DNA from: Gemmataceae bacterium
Lineage (GTDB): Bacteria > Planctomycetota > Planctomycetia > Gemmatales > Gemmataceae
Assembly (NCBI GenBank): GCA_901538445.1
Contig: LR594584.1
Coordinates: 2,345,738 to 2,409,737 of the forward strand
Reading direction: 5' to 3'
DNA: 64,000 nt
The notes below the pieces were generated by a model. It ran no database searches. It saw only the letters and a program-made list of their open reading frames with translations, and was not told the DNA's origin. Below, piece by piece: positions 9,159-18,586 of this stretch (its first letter is position 1; the number at the start of each line of letters is the position of its first letter). The translations under genes and the position numbers were made by a program.

Positions 9159-12122
9159 GTGCCAGTCCTGTTTGCCGTCACGCTGTTCGTCAGCGCGTCG
9201 CTGTTGTTCATGATCCAGCCGATGGTCGGGAAGATGGTGCTCCCGCTCCTCGGCGGCAGCCCGGCCGTGTGGAACGCCTGCATGGTGTTCTTCCAGGCGC
9301 TGCTGCTCCTCGGCTACCTGTACGCGCACAAGCTCAGCGACATCCAGAGCCCTCGAAAGCAGTGGGTGATCCACCTCGCGGTGCTGGCGCTGCCGCTGAC
9401 GGTGTTCGGGATCGCCGCGGTGTTCTCGGCCCGGCACACGCCCATCGCGATCATGGAGGCGCTCGCCCCGTCGGACAACATCCCGCCGATCGTGAGCGTG
9501 CTGGCGATCCTGACCGTCGCCATCGGCGTTCCCTTCTTCGTCATCTCGACCACCGCGACGCTGCTTCAGAAGTGGTTCGTCTACACCGGGCACCCGTCGG
9601 CCCGCGACCCGTACTTCCTCTACTCGGCGAGTAACTTCGGGAGCCTCATTTCGCTCCTCGGGTACCCGCTGCTGATCGAGCCGCGGATGACCATCGACGC
9701 GCAGGCGTGGGTGTTCGCAGGCGGTTTCGCGCTGCTCGTCGCCCTGATCGCGTACTGCGGCCGCGCCGCCGCCAACCCGATCGCCGGGGCGGCGCTCCCG
9801 GGCGCGGCCAAGGGCGGCACGAGCGCTCCGGCCAACGCCCCCGTGAAGGACGCCGCGGCCGCACTGGCTGCCGAGCCGCCGACCCTCGCGCGCAAGCTGA
9901 AGTGGGTGCTGCTCGCGTTCGTCCCCTCGACGCTCATGCTCGGCGTCACATTCCACATGACGACGGACATCGCCAGCGTGCCGCTGCTTTGGGTCGGGCC
10001 GCTCGCGCTGTACCTCATCACGTTCATCATCGCCTTCGGCCGCGTGCCGGACTGGTTCCGCATGGTGATCGGCAACCTCGCCCCGGTGATGATCCTGCTG
10101 CTGGTGTTCGTGCTGATCTCGGGCGTGGACCCGGGGTTCGGCGTGAAGATCATTCTGCACCTGCTGACGTTCTTCGCCGCCGCGTTGATGTGCCACTACG
10201 AACTGGCCCGCGACCGCCCGGCCCCGCAGTACCTGACCATGTTCTTCCTGCTCATGTCGGTCGGCGGCGTCCTCGGCGGCATCTTCAACTCGCTGGTTGC
10301 CCCGCTGGTGTTCCCGCACCCGTGGGAGTACCCGATTGCGCTCATCATCGCGTGCCTGATGGTACCACCGCTGCTCGCCGAGTCGGACCCGGACGCCCCG
10401 CCGCCGACCGAGAAGAAGCGCCGCGTCGCACTGGCCCTGGACATTGCCATCCCCGTGCTGGTCGGAGTCGGGTTCTTCTTCATCACGAGGATCGCAGCGA
10501 AAGAGTGGTACGTAGATTCGGTCGTCGGGGCGGCCAAGAGCATCGGGCTCGCGGCGCAGACGGTCAACGTCGTCCTGCTGTACGCCGTCCCGGTCATGCT
10601 GTGCTTCTTCTTCGTGGACCGCCCGCTGCGGTTCGCGCTGTGCGTCGGGGCGATCCTGCTGCCGCTCACGATCCGCGAGTCGGAACAGGGATTGGTTCAC
10701 TCGGAGCGGAGCTTCTTCGGCATCCTGAAGATCAGCGAGACCGACTACGGCTCGGTCCTCCGCAACCCGCGGAACAAGGACCACGTCTTCAAACACGAGT
10801 CCGGGGAGAACGAGGGCAAGGAGATGATCGCGATGCAGGTGAAGATGCGACAACTTCACCACGGCACGACGCTCCACGGGACCCAGTACGCGTACTTCGA
10901 CGACGAGAAGAACCCGGACGGCTCGGTGAAGCTGAGCGGCAAGCTCCGCTCACGGCACGTCCTCGACGACTTCCAGATGATCTGGCCGGACATTACCCCG
11001 TGGCCGGCCGCCGTCACCGCGGCGACCATCCAGGCCTACGACATCCGGGAGGAGCCGCTGACGTACTACCACCAGACCGGCCCGGTCGGCGCGATGTTCG
11101 CCGAACTGTGGCGGCGCAAGGGTGGGGCGGACGCGAAGGCTCCGTTCGCGATGATCGGACTCGGCACCGGGAGCGTCTCGTGCTACGCCCGCCCGGGCCA
11201 GAGCCTCACGTACTACGAGATCGACCCCGAGGTGAAGAAGTTGGTGGCCGACACCGACAAGTACTTCTCCTACGTGAAGCAGGCAGAGGCCCGCGGTGCA
11301 AAGGTGGACTTCCTGATGGGCGACGCCCGTCTGAAATTGAAGGAAGCGACCGACCAGAAGTACGCGCTGCTGCTCGTCGATGCGTTCAGCTCCGACTCGA
11401 TCCCCGTTCACCTGCTGACGGTGGACGCCGTGAAGCTCTACGTTGATCGGCTCACCGACGACGGGATTTTTGCGCTCCACATTTCGAACCGGTGGCTCAA
11501 CCTGGAGCCGGTGGTGGCGCGGATCGCCGCCGAGTTGGGACTGACCGCCCGGGTGTGGAACGACAACGCCGAGGGCCGCCGCGGCAAGACCGCGTCGAGC
11601 TGGGTCGTGCTGGCCCGGAAGCCCGAGCACCTGGGGCAACTGTACTCGCCGATCGGCGACATGGTCTTCGGTCCGCCGCAGCCGCTCGGCCAGAACGACC
11701 GGCTACAGCTCCAACTCGAGAACCAGCTCGTGCAGGGGCTGTACGTTGAGTTCGACGAGCTCCGGGAGACCGGGGCGAGCAAGAAGTCTAAGTACACCGA
11801 GATGAACGAGCTTCCGGCCGACAAGGTGAAGCCGGCGTGGATCGAGTGGACCAAGGAGAAACTCGCCAAGACGACCGACCCGTTCTGGAAGGAGCGGCTC
11901 GCGGTGTACCTCGCGCTCATGGAGAAGTATAGTCCCCACGTAACGTTCCAGGAGATCATGATGACCGAGAGCGGGCACGGGTTCCGCCGCCTGGAAACGA
12001 TGGCCCAAGTGCCCGCCTGGACCGACGACTACGCCGACGTGATGGGGGTGATGACGATTCCCGAAGTGCAGAAGGTGCGGGAATTCTTCGGGCTGCCCAA
12101 CCCGCTCCGGCGGCGCGAGTAG
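9159..12122 (+). CDS. Fused multi-span membrane protein / spermidine synthase-like protein
   Basis: A 987-residue protein of the 'fused MFS/spermidine synthase' type. The N-terminal half has many hydrophobic helices, starting with VPVLFAVTLFVSASLLFMIQPMVGKMVLPLLGG, a signature of this family. The C-terminal third has a Rossmann aminopropyl/methyltransferase-like domain: GLGTGSVSCYARPG near 668, the acidic YYEIDPEV after the second strand, and LLVDAFSSDSIPVHLLT near 738. Whether it makes polyamines is doubtful; such fusions are common in planctomycetes and proteobacteria and remain uncharacterised. I chose the GTG at 9159, where the first helix starts; no ribosome-binding site decides it. A hairpin follows the stop. 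Confidence 0.85.
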   Translation: MPVLFAVTLFVSASLLFMIQPMVGKMVLPLLGGSPAVWNACMVFFQALLLLGYLYAHKLSDIQSPRKQWVIHLAVLALPLTVFGIAAVFSARHTPIAIMEALAPSDNIPPIVSVLAILTVAIGVPFFVISTTATLLQKWFVYTGHPSARDPYFLYSASNFGSLISLLGYPLLIEPRMTIDAQAWVFAGGFALLVALIAYCGRAAANPIAGAALPGAAKGGTSAPANAPVKDAAAALAAEPPTLARKLKWVLLAFVPSTLMLGVTFHMTTDIASVPLLWVGPLALYLITFIIAFGRVPDWFRMVIGNLAPVMILLLVFVLISGVDPGFGVKIILHLLTFFAAALMCHYELARDRPAPQYLTMFFLLMSVGGVLGGIFNSLVAPLVFPHPWEYPIALIIACLMVPPLLAESDPDAPPPTEKKRRVALALDIAIPVLVGVGFFFITRIAAKEWYVDSVVGAAKSIGLAAQTVNVVLLYAVPVMLCFFFVDRPLRFALCVGAILLPLTIRESEQGLVHSERSFFGILKISETDYGSVLRNPRNKDHVFKHESGENEGKEMIAMQVKMRQLHHGTTLHGTQYAYFDDEKNPDGSVKLSGKLRSRHVLDDFQMIWPDITPWPAAVTAATIQAYDIREEPLTYYHQTGPVGAMFAELWRRKGGADAKAPFAMIGLGTGSVSCYARPGQSLTYYEIDPEVKKLVADTDKYFSYVKQAEARGAKVDFLMGDARLKLKEATDQKYALLLVDAFSSDSIPVHLLTVDAVKLYVDRLTDDGIFALHISNRWLNLEPVVARIAAELGLTARVWNDNAEGRRGKTASSWVVLARKPEHLGQLYSPIGDMVFGPPQPLGQNDRLQLQLENQLVQGLYVEFDELRETGASKKSKYTEMNELPADKVKPAWIEWTKEKLAKTTDPFWKERLAVYLALMEKYSPHVTFQEIMMTESGHGFRRLETMAQVPAWTDDYADVMGVMTIPEVQKVREFFGLPNPLRRRE

Positions 12123-12142
12123 ACGCAGACCAGTGATGGTGC

Positions 12143-12162
12143 GGGGGGACTGAAGTCCCCCC
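12143..12162 (+). terminator. Hairpin after the membrane/spermidine synthase fusion gene
   Basis: GGGGGGAC-TGAA-GTCCCCCC forms a perfect 8-bp stem with a 4-base loop, 20 bp after the stop and before the next gene on the same strand. Confidence 0.5.
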
Positions 12163-12193
12163 GGCTCGTTTCCCGGCCTGCTACAATTCCCGG

Positions 12194-14698
12194 ATGAGCA
12201 CCCCACGCCACACGCCGGAACTGTTGGCCCCCGCCGGGGACTGGGAGGCGCTCCGCGCCGCGGTCGCCAACGGGGCCGACGCCGTCTACTTCGGCCTGTC
12301 GAACTTCAACGCTCGGGCGCGGGCCGCCAACTTCACGCTCGATGAACTCCCGCGGGTGATGGAGTTCCTCCACGGCCGCAACGTCCGCGGGTTCGTGACC
12401 CTCAACACGCTCATCTTCTCGGACGAACTCCCGGACGTCGCCGCGTTCGTCACGACCATCGCAGAAGCGGGCGTCGATGCGGTCATTGTGCAGGATCTCG
12501 GAGTCGTCACGCTCATCAAGGCGATTGCGCCGACGCTGCCGGTTCACGGGTCCACGCAGATGACGCTCACCGAGCCGCGCGGCATCGCCTTCGTGCGAGA
12601 CCTCGGCGTCGAGCGGGTCGTACTGGCCCGCGAGTTGTCGCTGACCGACATCCAGAAGGTCACCAGCGGCACAGACACGCCGGTCGAGGTGTTCGTCCAC
12701 GGCGCGCTGTGCGTGGCGTACAGCGGCCAGTGCCTGACGAGCGAGGCGCTCGGCGGCCGCAGCGCCAACCGCGGCCAGTGCGCCCAGGCGTGCCGGCTCC
12801 CCTACGAGATGATCGTGGACGGCGCGCCGCGGGATCTCGGCGACCGGGCGTACCTGCTCAGCCCGCAAGACCTCGCGGTTTTCGACCACATCCAACCGCT
12901 CGTGGACGCGGGGGTGATCTCGTTCAAGATCGAGGGCAGGCTCAAGGGGGGGCCGTACGTCGCGGCCGCGACGCAGACGTACCGCAAGGCCATCGACGCG
13001 GCACTGGAACGCGCCGACTTCCACCTGCCCCGGAGCGAGGAACTCGACCTCGCGCAGACCTTCAGCCGCGGCTTCACGCCCGGGTTCCTGGAGGGGAACA
13101 ACCACCAGCGGCTCGTTCGCGGTCGATTCCCGAAGAGCCGCGGCGTGCGGGTCGGTGTGGTCGCGGAGGTCACGCGTCGCGGGGTGCGCGTGCGCATCGC
13201 CGAGCCCGCTCTCGACCTCGTGAAGCCCGGCGACGGCGTGCTGTTCGACATTGGCAGGCCCGAGACGCAAGAGCCCGGCGGCCGCGTTTGGGGCGTCCAG
13301 CGAGCGGCGACCGACCTCGTCGAGCTAACTTTCGAAACCGGCGGGCTCGACTCCGCAGCCGTTCCGGTTGGGTGCGACGTCTACCGCACCGACGACCCCG
13401 CGCTTCGCAAGCGGCTCGAACAGAGCTACGCGCAGGACCGCACCGCCCGTCGCGTTCCGGTCGCGGCGCAGGTGACCGGCACCCTCGGTGGAGCGCTGAC
13501 GCTGACCCTCACCGATCCCGACGGGCGCGAAGCAACCGCGTCCTGGCCCGGCCCGCTCGAAGCGGCCACGAAGCGCCCGACGACCGCGGACGACGTTCGC
13601 GCGCAACTCGCCCGCCTCGGTGAGACCCCGTTCGAACTTCGCGACCTCGTGGTCGCTCTGCCGGACGGCGTCCTCGTTCCCCGTAGCGTGCTGAACGACC
13701 TTCGCCGACAGGCCGCCGTTGAGTTGGTCGCGCTCCGAACAGCGGCGCAGCGTCACGCGGCGGCCGGGCCGCAGGTGCTGGAGCAACTTCGAGCGGCGGT
13801 GACCGAACGCCGTTCCCCTGCCTCTCCATCGCAACCAGCGCTCACGGTTCTAGTGCGGTCGCTGGAACAACTCGACGCGGCCCTCGCGTGGGTGCCGCCC
13901 GAGGGGCTCCCGCGCCCCGCGGCGGTGTACTGCGACTTCGAGGACTTGCGGCGCTACAAGGACGCGGTCCCACGCGCAAGGGCCGCGGGCGTCGCGGTCG
14001 GGCTCGCCCCGCTGCGCGTGCTCAAGCCCGGCGAGGACGGCTTCCAGGCGCTCGTGGCACGCGCCGAGCCGGACATTGTGCTGGTCCGGAATTTGGCGTC
14101 GATCGCATACTTCCAGCAGGAACTACCCTCTGCCCGGCTCGTCGGCGACTTCAGCCTGAACGTCGCGAACGAACTCACCGCTGGCGTCCTGATGCGCGCC
14201 GGCCTGGAGCGGCTCGTGCCGAGTTACGACCTGAACTGGGACCAACTCGCGTCGATGGTGCGCCGCGCGTCGCCCGACTGGTTCGAACCCGTTGTCCACC
14301 AGTTTATGCCCATGTTTCACATGGAGCACTGCGTGTTCGCGGCGTTCCTGAGTTCGGGGAAGGACCACCGCGACTGCGGCCGGCCGTGCGAGGTTCACAA
14401 GGTCGAGTTGCGGGATCGGGTCGGGGCGAATTTCCCCGTGCTCCCCGACACCGGGTGCCGGAACACGGTGTTCAACAGCGTTCCTCAGAGTGGCGCCGAG
14501 TACGTCGGGCGGATGCGGGAGCTGGGCCTGTCGCGGTTCCGGGTCGACCTGCTCCGCGAGACCCCAGAGCAGGTTGGACCGCTGATGACGCGGTACGCGA
14601 GGGTGATCGCCGGAGCGGACGACGGCCGCGCCACCTGGCGCGACCTCCGGGCGCTGAACCAGCTCGGCGTCACCCGCGGGACGCTCCAGCTCGCGTGA
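12194..14698 (+). CDS. Peptidase U32 family protein, double-domain (RlhA-like)
   Basis: An 834-residue U32 protein. The first half is closest to RlhA (YdcP), which hydroxylates a cytidine of 23S rRNA: ELLAPAGDWEALRAAV at the N-terminus, FVHGALCVAYSGQC and RGQCAQACR (residues about 169-200), with four cysteines expected to hold an iron-sulfur cluster. IEGRLKGGPYVA follows, then a DUF3656-like middle. Unusually, the C-terminal 230 residues carry a second U32-like cluster, HMEHCVF, CGRPCEVHK, DTGCRNTVFN (about 711-758). Bacterial RlhA is about 650 residues, so this is a longer form. Role as RNA hydroxylase is inferred from family. It converges with the downstream gene, with both stops inside one palindrome. 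Confidence 0.85.
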   Translation: MSTPRHTPELLAPAGDWEALRAAVANGADAVYFGLSNFNARARAANFTLDELPRVMEFLHGRNVRGFVTLNTLIFSDELPDVAAFVTTIAEAGVDAVIVQDLGVVTLIKAIAPTLPVHGSTQMTLTEPRGIAFVRDLGVERVVLARELSLTDIQKVTSGTDTPVEVFVHGALCVAYSGQCLTSEALGGRSANRGQCAQACRLPYEMIVDGAPRDLGDRAYLLSPQDLAVFDHIQPLVDAGVISFKIEGRLKGGPYVAAATQTYRKAIDAALERADFHLPRSEELDLAQTFSRGFTPGFLEGNNHQRLVRGRFPKSRGVRVGVVAEVTRRGVRVRIAEPALDLVKPGDGVLFDIGRPETQEPGGRVWGVQRAATDLVELTFETGGLDSAAVPVGCDVYRTDDPALRKRLEQSYAQDRTARRVPVAAQVTGTLGGALTLTLTDPDGREATASWPGPLEAATKRPTTADDVRAQLARLGETPFELRDLVVALPDGVLVPRSVLNDLRRQAAVELVALRTAAQRHAAAGPQVLEQLRAAVTERRSPASPSQPALTVLVRSLEQLDAALAWVPPEGLPRPAAVYCDFEDLRRYKDAVPRARAAGVAVGLAPLRVLKPGEDGFQALVARAEPDIVLVRNLASIAYFQQELPSARLVGDFSLNVANELTAGVLMRAGLERLVPSYDLNWDQLASMVRRASPDWFEPVVHQFMPMFHMEHCVFAAFLSSGKDHRDCGRPCEVHKVELRDRVGANFPVLPDTGCRNTVFNSVPQSGAEYVGRMRELGLSRFRVDLLRETPEQVGPLMTRYARVIAGADDGRATWRDLRALNQLGVTRGTLQLA

Positions 14699-14710
14699 CC
14701 GGCCGGTCAC
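14695..14710. terminator. 16-bp palindrome containing both stop codons of convergent genes
   Basis: GTGACCGGCCGGTCAC is a perfect palindrome. The TGA of the plus-strand U32 gene (14696-14698) and the TGA of the minus-strand gene (14707-14709) are its symmetric halves. It may act as a minimal shared terminator or be a by-product of the shared stop context. Confidence 0.4.
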
Positions 14711-15987
14711 CGTGCCTTCTTCTTGGACTCGACCTCGAAGTAGTGGCCCACGTTCGCGAGGAGCAGCGCCACCATGTCGAGCTCGTTCGCGACCTCCCCG
14801 CCGAGCCAGAGCCCGCCCATTTCGTCGGTGCTGCTCTCCCCGTTCAGCACCCGCTTCGGCGGGTCGTTGGGGTTCCGAGGGTTCGCCGCGGAGTTGTCGA
14901 ACTTCCACACGGCCTTGAGCTTCGTCCCCTTCGGCAGAATCACCGGGTGCTTGTACAGGTAGGTGTCCTGCCAGTTGAAGTCCCAGTCCGCGATCTTGAG
15001 GAGCTTCACATCCTTCCCGTTGGGCAACTCGGCCGTGAGTCGCACTTCCTTGCCGATCAGGTGCATGTGTGCCCACACGCTCGACACCTTCAGCGGCACC
15101 GGCAGTTCAAACGAATCGGAGCAGACGTAGTTGGCGTCCCCGGGCTTGATGTCGATGTCGAGCGCGCCGAGGAGCACGCCGAACATGTGCCTGGTCGGCT
15201 TCTCCTTCGTGAGGTACAGCCCCACCTCGGTGAGGTCATCCTCTGGCTTGCCGGTCGGGTGGTAGTGCATCTGGAGGACGAGGTCGGTCCCCTTCTTGAT
15301 GGTGATCGCGCTGCCGGGTTCGAAGAACCGCGGCGTGGCCCCGGGCACGAACCCCGGGGTGAACCCGGCCGGGACGAACCCCGGGCCGCCGAACCCGACG
15401 TAGCCGCCGGTCGCGGGGTCCACTTTCTTCCGGGCCGCGCCGCTGCCGTCGAGCAGCCCGATGGCGTGGTGCGCCACCTTCAGGTTCCCGGGCCGCACCT
15501 CGACGCCCTTGACGTAGATCTCGGTCTTGATGTCCAGCGGGAATACGAAGTGCATGTACACGTCGCGACCCTCGGCCGGCACCGTGAACGCCTTGGGCAT
15601 CTTCAAGATGATGTCGGGCTTGCCGAGCTGCCAGCCGTCCTTGAACGTGGGCAGCTTCGGCGCCTCCTTCGGGTCGCCCTCCGGCGCGCCGGCCGCGGCC
15701 CACGCCTTCAGCGTCGCGATCTGCGCGGCGGTGAGCGTGCGGCTGTCGAGGAACTCGCCGTGCCCGGCCACGGGCTTCCAGGGCGGCATCGTGCGGTCAC
15801 CCGTCACGTCCGCGATCAGCTCGGCCCGCTTCTTCGCCTCGGCGTAGGTCGTCAGGGGGAACGGACCGATCGCGCCCGGCCGGTGGCAGGTGACACAGTT
15901 CTTGAACAGGATCGGGGCGACGTGCCGGGAAAACGTCGGCGCGTCGGCGGCGTGAGCGCTCAACAGCGCCACGAGGAGTGGGGTCAC
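14707..15987 (-). CDS. Cytochrome c / copper type II monooxygenase-like exported protein
   Basis: A 426-residue exported protein. A short signal peptide (MTPLLVALLSAHAADA) is followed by a haem-binding c-type motif, CVTCH at 31-35, in the planctomycete arrangement 'FSRHVAPILFKNC'. TMPPWKP and a helical segment then lead into a domain resembling PHM/DBM copper type II ascorbate-dependent monooxygenases: VAHHAIG, MHYHPTG and WAHMHLIGKE provide the His and Met candidates for two copper sites. It is probably periplasmic and redox-active; substrate unknown. The start is a GTG preceded by CCGAGG. It sits 20 bp downstream of a thioredoxin-fold gene on the same strand, which may supply or accept electrons. 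Confidence 0.83.
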   Translation of the reverse strand: MTPLLVALLSAHAADAPTFSRHVAPILFKNCVTCHRPGAIGPFPLTTYAEAKKRAELIADVTGDRTMPPWKPVAGHGEFLDSRTLTAAQIATLKAWAAAGAPEGDPKEAPKLPTFKDGWQLGKPDIILKMPKAFTVPAEGRDVYMHFVFPLDIKTEIYVKGVEVRPGNLKVAHHAIGLLDGSGAARKKVDPATGGYVGFGGPGFVPAGFTPGFVPGATPRFFEPGSAITIKKGTDLVLQMHYHPTGKPEDDLTEVGLYLTKEKPTRHMFGVLLGALDIDIKPGDANYVCSDSFELPVPLKVSSVWAHMHLIGKEVRLTAELPNGKDVKLLKIADWDFNWQDTYLYKHPVILPKGTKLKAVWKFDNSAANPRNPNDPPKRVLNGESSTDEMGGLWLGGEVANELDMVALLLANVGHYFEVESKKKAR

Positions 15988-16007
15988 GGGTGCCTCGGGG
16001 TCAGGGA

Positions 16008-16601
16008 CTATTTGTGGAACGGGATGTGGCACCCGACCGCGGCAGGCCACGGTCGGAGGACAGGTTTGCCCGCGACGGCGGCGTCGAGCGCGGCGCGGAG
16101 GTCGTGCGTGGTCGGGACTTCGCGGCGCTTGCCGCCGGCCTTCGGGTAGCGGTCGTCGATGCGGCCGCGGTACAGAATCGCGCCGCGGTCGGACAGCACA
16201 ACGGCCTCGGGTGTTGCCTCGGCCCCGAGCCGCTTCGCGAGCGCAAGGTCGGTGTCGAGGATGGCGGGGCAGTCGAAGCTGTACTCCTTGGCGTGGGCCC
16301 GCGCTTCGGTAGGGGAAAGGTCGGGGACCGGGTACGCGACGGCGAACGCCACGCCCTTCCGGGTGTACTCCTTGGCGATGCGGCCGATCTCTGGGGCGTA
16401 GGCGTTCGCGATCGGGCAGTCGTGGCCGATGAAGAGCACGCACGCGGCCGCACCGGGTGCCGCGGCGGGCCAGGCGAACGTGCCCCCGTCGAGGGTCTCG
16501 CACGTGATCCCGCCCGCGGGGCGCGGGGGCGGGGCGGTCTCCGCGGACCGCGTACCCGCTCCCGCGGTCAGGCACGCGATCGTCGCCACCGCCGCACGCA
16601 T
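16008..16601 (-). CDS. Thioredoxin-fold (AhpC/TSA/redoxin-like) exported protein
   Basis: A 197-residue protein with an apparent signal peptide (MRAAVATIACLTAGAGTRSA) and a redoxin fold: VLFIGHDCPIANAYAPEIGRIAKEY, then VAFAVAYPVPDLSPTEARAHAKEYSFDCPAI, and the cis-proline region ATPEAVVLSD. There is one Cys at the active-site turn (Cys62 in DCPIAN) and no CXXC, so it is not a classic dithiol oxidase. Start at 16601 is supported by GGAGGGCGAACG immediately upstream. The downstream partner, 20 bp away, is the cytochrome/copper protein; such pairs recur in planctomycetes and suggest a periplasmic redox unit. Confidence 0.8.
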   Translation of the reverse strand: MRAAVATIACLTAGAGTRSAETAPPPRPAGGITCETLDGGTFAWPAAAPGAAACVLFIGHDCPIANAYAPEIGRIAKEYTRKGVAFAVAYPVPDLSPTEARAHAKEYSFDCPAILDTDLALAKRLGAEATPEAVVLSDRGAILYRGRIDDRYPKAGGKRREVPTTHDLRAALDAAVAGKPVLRPWPAAVGCHIPFHK

Positions 16602-16785
16602 CGTTCGCCCTCCGGGTTCGCCAGGACTACCCCGGGCCGACGGGTGTAGTTTCAATGTTCCGGTGGTCACCGGGGCACTTGCCGCCCCCCGACCGCCTAC
16701 TTAAACGAGGGAAGACGACCCGCTCTCCTCGGCGAGCGGTCCAATCCACGCCGAACGTTCTCGGCCGTGCGGAGCCCGAGTTCCC

Positions 16786-17508
16786 ATGATCGTCGTTAAA
16801 GACCTGACCAAGTTCTACGGCGAGTACCCGGCCGTTCGCGACGTCTCCTTCCACGTTGACAAGGGCCAGGTCGTCGGGTTCCTCGGGCCGAACGGGGCTG
16901 GGAAGTCGACCACGATGCGGATCCTCGCGGGGTTCCTCACCGCCACGTCGGGCCGCGCGACGATCGACGGCAAGGACGTGTTCTGGGACCCGATCGCGGC
17001 CCGCCGGCGGATTGGGTACATGCCCGAGAACTGCCCGATCTACGCCGACATGCGGGTGGACGAGTACCTGTGGTTCCGCGGCGGGTTGAAGGGGCTCGGC
17101 CGGCGCGAGCGCAAGACCCGGCTCGGGTACGTACTCGAGCGGTGCTGGCTGAAGGACGTCCACCGGCAGATCGTCGGCACGCTCTCGAAGGGCTACCGCC
17201 AGCGGGTCGGCCTCGCCGACGCGCTGCTCGCCGACCCGCCCGTGCTGATCCTCGACGAGCCGACCGCCGGCCTCGACCCCACGCAGATCCGCGAGACCCG
17301 CAAGCTGATCCGCGAACTCGGGGACCGGCACACGATGCTGCTCTCGACGCACATCCTCTCGGAGGTCGAGGCGACCTGCGACTCGGTCATCGTGATCTAC
17401 CAGGGGCGGGTGGTCGAGGACGGGTCGCTCGCCGCGGTACGCCAGCGGAACCGGAACCAGTCGCTCGAGGATGTATTCGTGAAGCTCACGGGCCGGGAGG
17501 GGATCTAA
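16786..17508 (+). CDS. ABC transporter ATPase (GldA-like)
   Basis: A 240-residue ATP-binding subunit that would power the membrane exporter encoded downstream. Walker A GPNGAGKST is at 34-42, the Q-loop region at about 80 (YMPENCPIY), the signature LSKGYRQR at 133-140, Walker B VLILDEPTAGLDP at 153-165, and the switch His in STHILSEVE. The sequence type matches ABC-2 exporters such as the GldA/NosF class. First gene of a five-gene run with gaps of 29-47 bp: ATPase, permease, GldG-like protein, DUF4340 repeat protein, ornithine cyclodeaminase-like protein. Confidence 0.93.
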   Translation: MIVVKDLTKFYGEYPAVRDVSFHVDKGQVVGFLGPNGAGKSTTMRILAGFLTATSGRATIDGKDVFWDPIAARRRIGYMPENCPIYADMRVDEYLWFRGGLKGLGRRERKTRLGYVLERCWLKDVHRQIVGTLSKGYRQRVGLADALLADPPVLILDEPTAGLDPTQIRETRKLIRELGDRHTMLLSTHILSEVEATCDSVIVIYQGRVVEDGSLAAVRQRNRNQSLEDVFVKLTGREGI

Positions 17509-17555
17509 CCCCGGTCCCGCTCCCGGCCCCAACACCCGACCGACGAGCACCCGAC

Positions 17556-18539
17556 ATGCACGCAACCACGAGCCTCATCCGCCGGGAGTTCGCCGCGTAC
17601 TTCACCGGCCCGGCCGGGTACGCCGCGATGTTCGGGTTCCTCGTGCTCACCGGGCTCCTGTTCAACTTGAACCTGAGCCTCCTGACGCACGAGGGCCCGG
17701 TCGGCGTCGAGTACCCGATGCAGGTGATGTTCGGCGGGGCCGAGTCGCCCGTGGTTGCGCTGGTCGCCGGTGTGCTGTTCTGGGGCCTGTTTCCGGCGGT
17801 CACCGGGATGCTGACGATGCGGTTGATCGCTGAGGAACGGGGCACCGGGAGCATCGAACTGCTCCTGACTGCCCCGATCCGCGACTGGCAGGTGGTAGCC
17901 GCGAAGTTCGTCGCGTGCTTCGGGTTCTACCTCGTGCTGTGGCTGCCGACGCTTTTCTACCTGCCCGTTCTGGCCGACCTGCACGCCGAGTGGCTGCCGG
18001 CGTTCACCGTGTGGTCCGTAGCGCTGTGCGTCGGCCTGCCTATGCTGGTCGCCGGGAAGATCGCCTTCCTCCGCGACGGTCCCGGCTGGCTGGTCTACGG
18101 TGTGGGGCTCGCGGGAGCGGTGGCCGTGAGCGTCGGCGGGTACATGCACTACACCCGCGACGCGAACCACATCCTGACGCTGACGGCCGGCATCGACCCG
18201 AACCCGGTCTGGACCTCGTACCTCGGCGTTACGCTCGCCGGCGCGATGTTCCTGGCGCTGGGGTTGTTCGTGTCGAGCCTGGTGAAGAGCCAGCTCGAAG
18301 CGTGGATGGTGTCGCTGCTGCTCGGCCTCGTTTTCGTCCTCCCGGGCCTGTTGCGGTGGGTGCTGGAGCCGGGGAGCGTCGGGTACGAGGCGATGTACTT
18401 CGTGAGCGTGCCCGAGCACTTCCGGCGGACGTTCACCCGCGGGCAACTCGACACGCGACCACTCGTGCTGTACGCGACCGTGACGCTGTTCTGCCTGTTC
18501 CTGACCGTCCGGAGCCTGGAGGCCCGGCGGCTGCGCTGA
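17556..18539 (+). CDS. ABC-2 type permease (GldF-like)
   Basis: A 327-residue membrane protein with about six hydrophobic segments, beginning with a short cytosolic stretch (MHATTSLIRREFAAYFTGP) typical of ABC-2 permeases, and containing the conserved RLIAEERGTGSIELLLTAPI loop that contacts the ATPase. It is the permease partner of the ATPase 47 bp upstream. The GldF-type family in other phyla works with GldA and GldG; here no gliding genes are visible, so export or lipid/envelope remodelling is an inference only. Confidence 0.9.
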   Translation: MHATTSLIRREFAAYFTGPAGYAAMFGFLVLTGLLFNLNLSLLTHEGPVGVEYPMQVMFGGAESPVVALVAGVLFWGLFPAVTGMLTMRLIAEERGTGSIELLLTAPIRDWQVVAAKFVACFGFYLVLWLPTLFYLPVLADLHAEWLPAFTVWSVALCVGLPMLVAGKIAFLRDGPGWLVYGVGLAGAVAVSVGGYMHYTRDANHILTLTAGIDPNPVWTSYLGVTLAGAMFLALGLFVSSLVKSQLEAWMVSLLLGLVFVLPGLLRWVLEPGSVGYEAMYFVSVPEHFRRTFTRGQLDTRPLVLYATVTLFCLFLTVRSLEARRLR

Positions 18540-18586
18540 CCGAGCGCGGCCGGCCGACCCGAACCATCACTCACCGCTGCACGACA

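Noticed and set aside
16602-16670. Upstream extension of the thioredoxin-fold gene
   Set aside because: The ribosome-binding site GGAGGGCG sits just before 16601 and the signal peptide begins there.
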